NCBI GenBank assembly: GCA_027490925.1
Contig: JAIXXF010000031.1
Coordinates: 1-64,000 of the forward strand
Source of the DNA: Comamonadaceae bacterium
GTDB lineage: Bacteria > Pseudomonadota > Gammaproteobacteria > Burkholderiales > Burkholderiaceae_C
Direction of reading: 5' to 3'
Length of the DNA: 64,000 bases
How positions within the stretch are numbered: the stretch's first letter is position 1; each line of letters starts with the position of its first letter. A program made the translations under genes and the position numbers. Positions 60,744-64,000 of the stretch are shown piece after piece. The notes beneath the pieces were generated by a model. The model worked only from the letters and a program-made list of their open reading frames with translations. It did not search any database and was not told where the DNA came from.

Positions 60744-62147
60744 ATGCCCCCCACCGACCGCACCTCGTTCCAGGCCGTGGTCGGCTTCCGTTCCAGCGCA
60801 CCGGGCACCCATGCGAGTGGCTCTGAGGCACGGCGCGCGTTGGTGCTGCAGCGCTACGCCGAGGTGCGCGCCCACAGCCTAGACCGGGCAGCGCCTTTGT
60901 CGGCCGAAGACCAATGCGTGCAGTCCATGCCAGACGCCAGCCCGACCAAATGGCACTTGGCCCACACCAGTTGGTTTTTCGAGGCCTTTGTTTTGGTGCC
61001 CCACTGCACCGGCTACCGCGCCTTCGACCCGCGGTTTTTTCGTTTGTTCAACTCTTACTACGAAGCCCTGGGCCCGCGCCACCCGCGTCACCAGCGGGGT
61101 TTGCTGACCCGACCATCGTCGGCAGAGGTGCTCGGCTACCGCCAGCACGTAGACACGGCACTGGTCCGTTGGTTGCGCGGCTGCAGCGACGCCGCCTGGG
61201 CAACCGTGGAGCCACTCATCACGCTGGGTTTGCAGCACGAGCAGCAACATCAGGAGTTGTTGCTCACCGACGCGCTGCACCTGCTGTGGTGCAACCCCCT
61301 GTTACCTGTCTATGCCGCGGCTCCGGCGGCCTCGGTTGCCGCAGCGCCCCGCCCCGCACGGCCCGCCCTTGACCCACTGCGCTGGCTGCGACCCAACGCC
61401 GGACCCCACCCGGTGGGCCATGCGGGCGAGGGGTTCGCGTTTGACAACGAAGGGCCACGCCACACCGTCTGGTTGACACCTTGCGAGGTGGCCCACCGGC
61501 TGGTCACCTGCGGCGAATTCGCACAGTTCATTGCCAGCGGCGGTTACCAGCGCCCCGACTGGTGGCTGGCCGATGGCTGGGCCGCAGCGCAGGCGGGCGG
61601 CTGGCAAGCACCGCTGTATTGGCTGCGCGCCGACGACCCGCGCCTTCCGCCGCTCGCCAGCCCTGCGTCAGGCCCTGGTTTTGCGTCGGCAGGCGTTGAC
61701 TCGGCAGCCGTTGACTCGGCAGAGTGGTGGGTGTTTGGCTTGCACGGGGCGCAGCCGATGCGCCCGGACGACCCTGTGAGCCACCTCAGCTTTTACGAGG
61801 CGGCGGCGTTCGCCGAATGGGCCTCCACGCAGCCGGGCATGGCGGGCGTGCGTTTGCCAACCGAGTTCGAGTGGGAGGCGGCTTGCGGCTTGCCCGGCAT
61901 GAAACAGACGCACGGCGCGGTGTGGCAGTGGACCCGATCGGCCTACGACCCGTATCCTGGTTTTCAGCCCAACCCCGGCGCGGTGGGCGAGTACAACGGC
62001 AAGTTCATGGCCAATCAATACGTGCTGCGCGGCAGCAGCCAAGCCACGCCATCAGGTCATGGCCGGCCCACCTACCGCAACTTTTTTCCGGCGGGTGCGC
62101 GTTGGCAATTCAGCGGGCTTCGCCTCGCGCGGGACGCCACATGTTGA
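60744..62147 (+). CDS. egtB: Ergothioneine biosynthesis sulfoxide synthase EgtB
   Basis: A 467-residue non-haem iron enzyme joining a sulfur donor to the trimethylated histidine (hercynine). The N-terminal DinB-like domain has the iron ligands: His in TKWHLAHTSWFFE (about 71) and HX3HXE in LGLQHEQQHQELLL (165, 169, 171). The C-terminal formylglycine-generating-type domain contains GGYQRPDWWLADGWAA, VRLPTEFEWEAA, VWQWTRSAYDPYPGF and YRNFFPAGARWQFSGLRLAR. The seven-base overlap with egtD shows coupling. No egtA or egtC is present, so donor choice (cysteine or gamma-Glu-Cys) is open; the two-gene layout fits the direct-cysteine type. Confidence 0.95.
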   Translation: MPPTDRTSFQAVVGFRSSAPGTHASGSEARRALVLQRYAEVRAHSLDRAAPLSAEDQCVQSMPDASPTKWHLAHTSWFFEAFVLVPHCTGYRAFDPRFFRLFNSYYEALGPRHPRHQRGLLTRPSSAEVLGYRQHVDTALVRWLRGCSDAAWATVEPLITLGLQHEQQHQELLLTDALHLLWCNPLLPVYAAAPAASVAAAPRPARPALDPLRWLRPNAGPHPVGHAGEGFAFDNEGPRHTVWLTPCEVAHRLVTCGEFAQFIASGGYQRPDWWLADGWAAAQAGGWQAPLYWLRADDPRLPPLASPASGPGFASAGVDSAAVDSAEWWVFGLHGAQPMRPDDPVSHLSFYEAAAFAEWASTQPGMAGVRLPTEFEWEAACGLPGMKQTHGAVWQWTRSAYDPYPGFQPNPGAVGEYNGKFMANQYVLRGSSQATPSGHGRPTYRNFFPAGARWQFSGLRLARDATC

Positions 62148-63115
62148 CCGCCACCGCCGTGCGGTCAACGGTCCCAGGCGCGCCGTCGCTCGCGCCGGGT
62201 GGGTTCGGCGCCGACCTGCTCGCCGCACTTGGCCAGCGCCCGCGCAGCATTTCGCCCAAGTATTTCTACGACGCGCCCGGCTCGGCGTTGTTTGACGCGA
62301 TTTGCGAACTGCCCGAGTACTACCCGACGCGAACGGAGTTGGGCATCTTGCAGGCCCACGTCGCCGACATGGCCGACTGCATTGGACCTGGCGCCGAGCT
62401 GATCGAGTTTGGCGCAGGCTCTCTGACCAAAGTGCGGTGGTTGCTGGACGCCCTGGAAAGCCCTGCCGCCTTTTTGCCGATTGACATCTCGGGCGACCAC
62501 CTGATGGCCGCCGCCCGCGCCCTGCAACACGACCACCCCACGCTCCGTGTGTTCCCGTTGGTGGCCGACTACACCCGGCCGTTCCATTTGCCACCCGTGG
62601 CGCTTGGCCGCCGGGTGGGTTTCTTTCCGGGGTCGACCCTGGGCAACTTCACGCCGGCCCAGGCCTTGTACTTTCTGCGCATGGCGGCCCGCCAGCTGGT
62701 CGGGGGTGGGCTGCTGCTCGGCGTGGACCTGATCAAGTCGCCCGAGGTGCTGCACGCGGCTTACAACGACGCGGCCGGGGTCACCGCCGCCTTCAACCTC
62801 AACCTGTTGCACCGTGCCAACCGCGAGTTGGGGGCTGATTTCGCTGTGGACCAGTTCGCCCACAGCGCGTTCTACAACGCGCCCCAGCGCCGCATTGAAA
62901 TGCACCTGATGAGCCGCTGCCGCCAGTCGGTCACGCTCGCCGGTCGGACGTTCGAGTTCGCCGCTGGCGAAACGTTGCACACCGAGAACTCGCACAAATT
63001 CACGGTCGACGGCTTGCGCGACCTGGCCCGACAAGCGGGCTTCACCCCCGGACCGGTGTGGACCGACCCGGCACAATGGTTCAGCCTGCACTGGCTGCAA
63101 GCCCCCACCCACTGA
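62141..63115 (+). CDS. egtD: L-histidine N(alpha)-methyltransferase EgtD
   Basis: A 324-residue SAM-dependent methyltransferase making hercynine from histidine. ISPKYFYDAPGSALFDAICELPEYYPTRTE, the SAM loop LIEFGAGSLTKVRWLLDAL, FFPGSTLGNFTPAQA and the C-terminal ENSHKFTVDGLRDLARQAGF are the EgtD signatures. The ATG overlaps the last codons of egtB. Together the two genes can supply ergothioneine when combined with a beta-lyase (EgtE) from elsewhere. Confidence 0.96.
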   Translation: MLTATAVRSTVPGAPSLAPGGFGADLLAALGQRPRSISPKYFYDAPGSALFDAICELPEYYPTRTELGILQAHVADMADCIGPGAELIEFGAGSLTKVRWLLDALESPAAFLPIDISGDHLMAAARALQHDHPTLRVFPLVADYTRPFHLPPVALGRRVGFFPGSTLGNFTPAQALYFLRMAARQLVGGGLLLGVDLIKSPEVLHAAYNDAAGVTAAFNLNLLHRANRELGADFAVDQFAHSAFYNAPQRRIEMHLMSRCRQSVTLAGRTFEFAAGETLHTENSHKFTVDGLRDLARQAGFTPGPVWTDPAQWFSLHWLQAPTH

Positions 63116-63131
63116 ACATTCGGAGCAAGCG

Positions 63132-63413
63132 ATGAAAGCAACCTGGAACGGCGCCGTGATCGCCGAGAGCGACGACACCGTGGTGGTCGAAGGCAACCAC
63201 TATTTCCCCGACGCCTCGCTCAAGCGCGAGTACGTCACCTTCAGCAACCACAAGACCACTTGTGCCTGGAAAGGCCAGGCCAGTTATTTGTCGCTGCTTG
63301 TCAACGGTGAAATGAACACCGACGCTGCCTGGTACTACGCCGACCCGAAACCCGAGGCCGAGGCCATTCGCGGCCGCGTGGCGTTCTGGAAAGGCGTCAA
63401 GGTCGCGCCCTGA
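63132..63413 (+). CDS. DUF427 family protein
   Basis: A 93-residue protein covering one DUF427 domain: MKATWNGAVIAESDDTVVVEGNHYFPDASL, TTCAWKGQASYLSLLVNGE, AAWYYADPKPEAEAIRGRVAFWKGVKV. Family members are often near ergothioneine or oxidative-stress genes, role unknown. It follows egtD by 16 bases, probably in the same operon. Confidence 0.92.
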   Translation: MKATWNGAVIAESDDTVVVEGNHYFPDASLKREYVTFSNHKTTCAWKGQASYLSLLVNGEMNTDAAWYYADPKPEAEAIRGRVAFWKGVKVAP

Positions 63414-63429
63414 GCCCGCGCATGGCCCC

Positions 63430-63450
63430 GCACCCCAGTGCCTGGGGTGC
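63430..63450 (+). terminator. Possible hairpin terminator after the ergothioneine operon
   Basis: A perfect 8-bp stem GCACCCCA / TGGGGTGC with a five-base loop GTGCC. There is no T-run, so it may be only a weak or Rho-assisted stop. Confidence 0.4.
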
Positions 63451-63469
63451 GCCGCGTTAAGCTCAAGGC

Positions 63470-64000
63470 ATGACGCAGGCCCACCCGCTTTCCCACCCGC
63501 TGCCCGCGCCGCGCAGCCACCTGTCCCCGCTGTTCAACCTGCCTGACCAAGTGTTGCCCGCACTGGGCGCGCGTGGTTACGCGTTGCTCGACGCCGCGGG
63601 CGTGGCGAGCGTGACCGGTTGCGCGCTGTCGGATTTGGGCGCGCTCACGCCCGACTGGCGAGACTTGCCGCCCGACGCCCACCTGAAAGACGGCGGCCGC
63701 TACCGGCGTCGGCGGCACGCGTGTTTCGTGGTCGGTGCAGACCACGCCAAAACCGTCCCACACCGCGCCCATTGGCAACCGGTGGAGTACAACGCGCTGC
63801 ACGGCGGCATGTCCCGCTGGTTCGAGCCCATGCAACCCGCCACCTGCCAGAACCCGGTGTGGCACCGGTTGCTTCAGGGTCTGGCCCGCGTGTTCGACGG
63901 TGCGGTCGGCGAGGCCACCACCTGGCATGTGGAAGCGCACCAATTCCGCATCGACACGACCGACGGCATTGGAAGACCCACCCCGGAAGGCGCCCACCGC
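63470..64000 (+). CDS. 2OG-Fe(II) dioxygenase family protein, 3' end cut by window
   Basis: The first 177 codons of a gene still open at the end of the window. YRRRRHACFVVG, VEYNALHGGMSRWFEPM, TWHVEAHQFRIDTTDG and the final GRPTPEGAHR resemble the PF10014 2-oxoglutarate dioxygenases (isoleucine hydroxylase-like), in which the HRD that follows the cut begins the iron-binding site. The last residue seen is Arg of that motif. Not enough is present to name a substrate. Confidence 0.75.
   Translation, partial: MTQAHPLSHPLPAPRSHLSPLFNLPDQVLPALGARGYALLDAAGVASVTGCALSDLGALTPDWRDLPPDAHLKDGGRYRRRRHACFVVGADHAKTVPHRAHWQPVEYNALHGGMSRWFEPMQPATCQNPVWHRLLQGLARVFDGAVGEATTWHVEAHQFRIDTTDGIGRPTPEGAHR

Overview
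The window is high-GC bacterial chromosome, densely packed with short intergenic gaps. The gene families and two kinds of short interspersed repeat I recognise point to the Comamonadaceae (Burkholderiales, Betaproteobacteria), in the broad neighbourhood of Acidovorax, Hydrogenophaga or Variovorax. Genus is not decidable from the sequence alone. I see no phage, insertion sequence, CRISPR array or rRNA. Most of the window is ordinary core or near-core genome; the interest lies in small regulatory signals, repeats that have entered genes, and a few poorly described gene clusters.

Layout. 0-10.6 kb: tRNA-Asp, a SenB-type selenosugar synthase standing alone, a diguanylate cyclase, a DUF1345 membrane protein, a Tat-exported left-handed beta-helix protein, an Ogt/Ada-AlkA alkylation-repair pair, phosphomannomutase and WaaA. 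10.6-19.2 kb (minus strand): a TetR gene with visible promoter and operator, followed by pcm, a rhodanese and tolC; upstream lie an RND pump operon and a Gly/Leu-rich protein of unknown function. 19.4-21.1 kb: a lower-GC patch with a small GIY-YIG protein, then glutaryl-CoA dehydrogenase. 21.2-27.5 kb: msrA and a metal-uptake-like cluster (ABC ATPase, MacB-like permease with a His-rich loop, Cys/His-rich small protein, DUF3299, His-rich membrane protein, ZnuD-like TonB receptor). 27.5-32.1 kb: AEC transporter, PdxH, XdhC/MobA-like pair, glyoxalase I, hotdog thioesterase.

32.2-40.6 kb is a signalling block: an HD-GYP response regulator, a periplasmic binding protein and a PAS histidine kinase in one operon, then an OmpR/QseC-type two-component system facing an outer-membrane protein, a PepSY protein and a cytochrome b561; a PmrA/QseB-like box precedes the PepSY gene. 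40.6-46 kb: RhlE helicase, EttA, and a membrane-anchored TAXI binding protein. 46.2-52.6 kb: the copper ATPase CopA faces a module I consider the best candidate for an undescribed system: an exported ERAERP-repeat protein, a beta-barrel protein, a DUF6502 HTH protein and a DUF5666 lipoprotein whose reading frame is broken in its glycine linker. Three copies of the same 17-bp palindrome (ATGTG-N7-CACAT) mark the module's promoters.

52.4-64 kb: a small HMA metallochaperone, alpha/beta hydrolase, MFS transporter, OmpA-like lipoprotein, acyl-CoA ligase, a core methionine synthase plus His-rich cupin, an NADP-dependent oxidoreductase, the ergothioneine genes egtB-egtD, DUF427, and a 2OG-Fe dioxygenase gene cut by the window end.

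Two repeat families cross the window. A roughly 55-65-bp element ending in a GCTAT...ATAGC-type palindrome occurs about seven times, all in plus orientation among those I found, several inside or at the edge of genes. A separate 80-bp repeat is translated in the same frame inside both genes of the RND pump operon.
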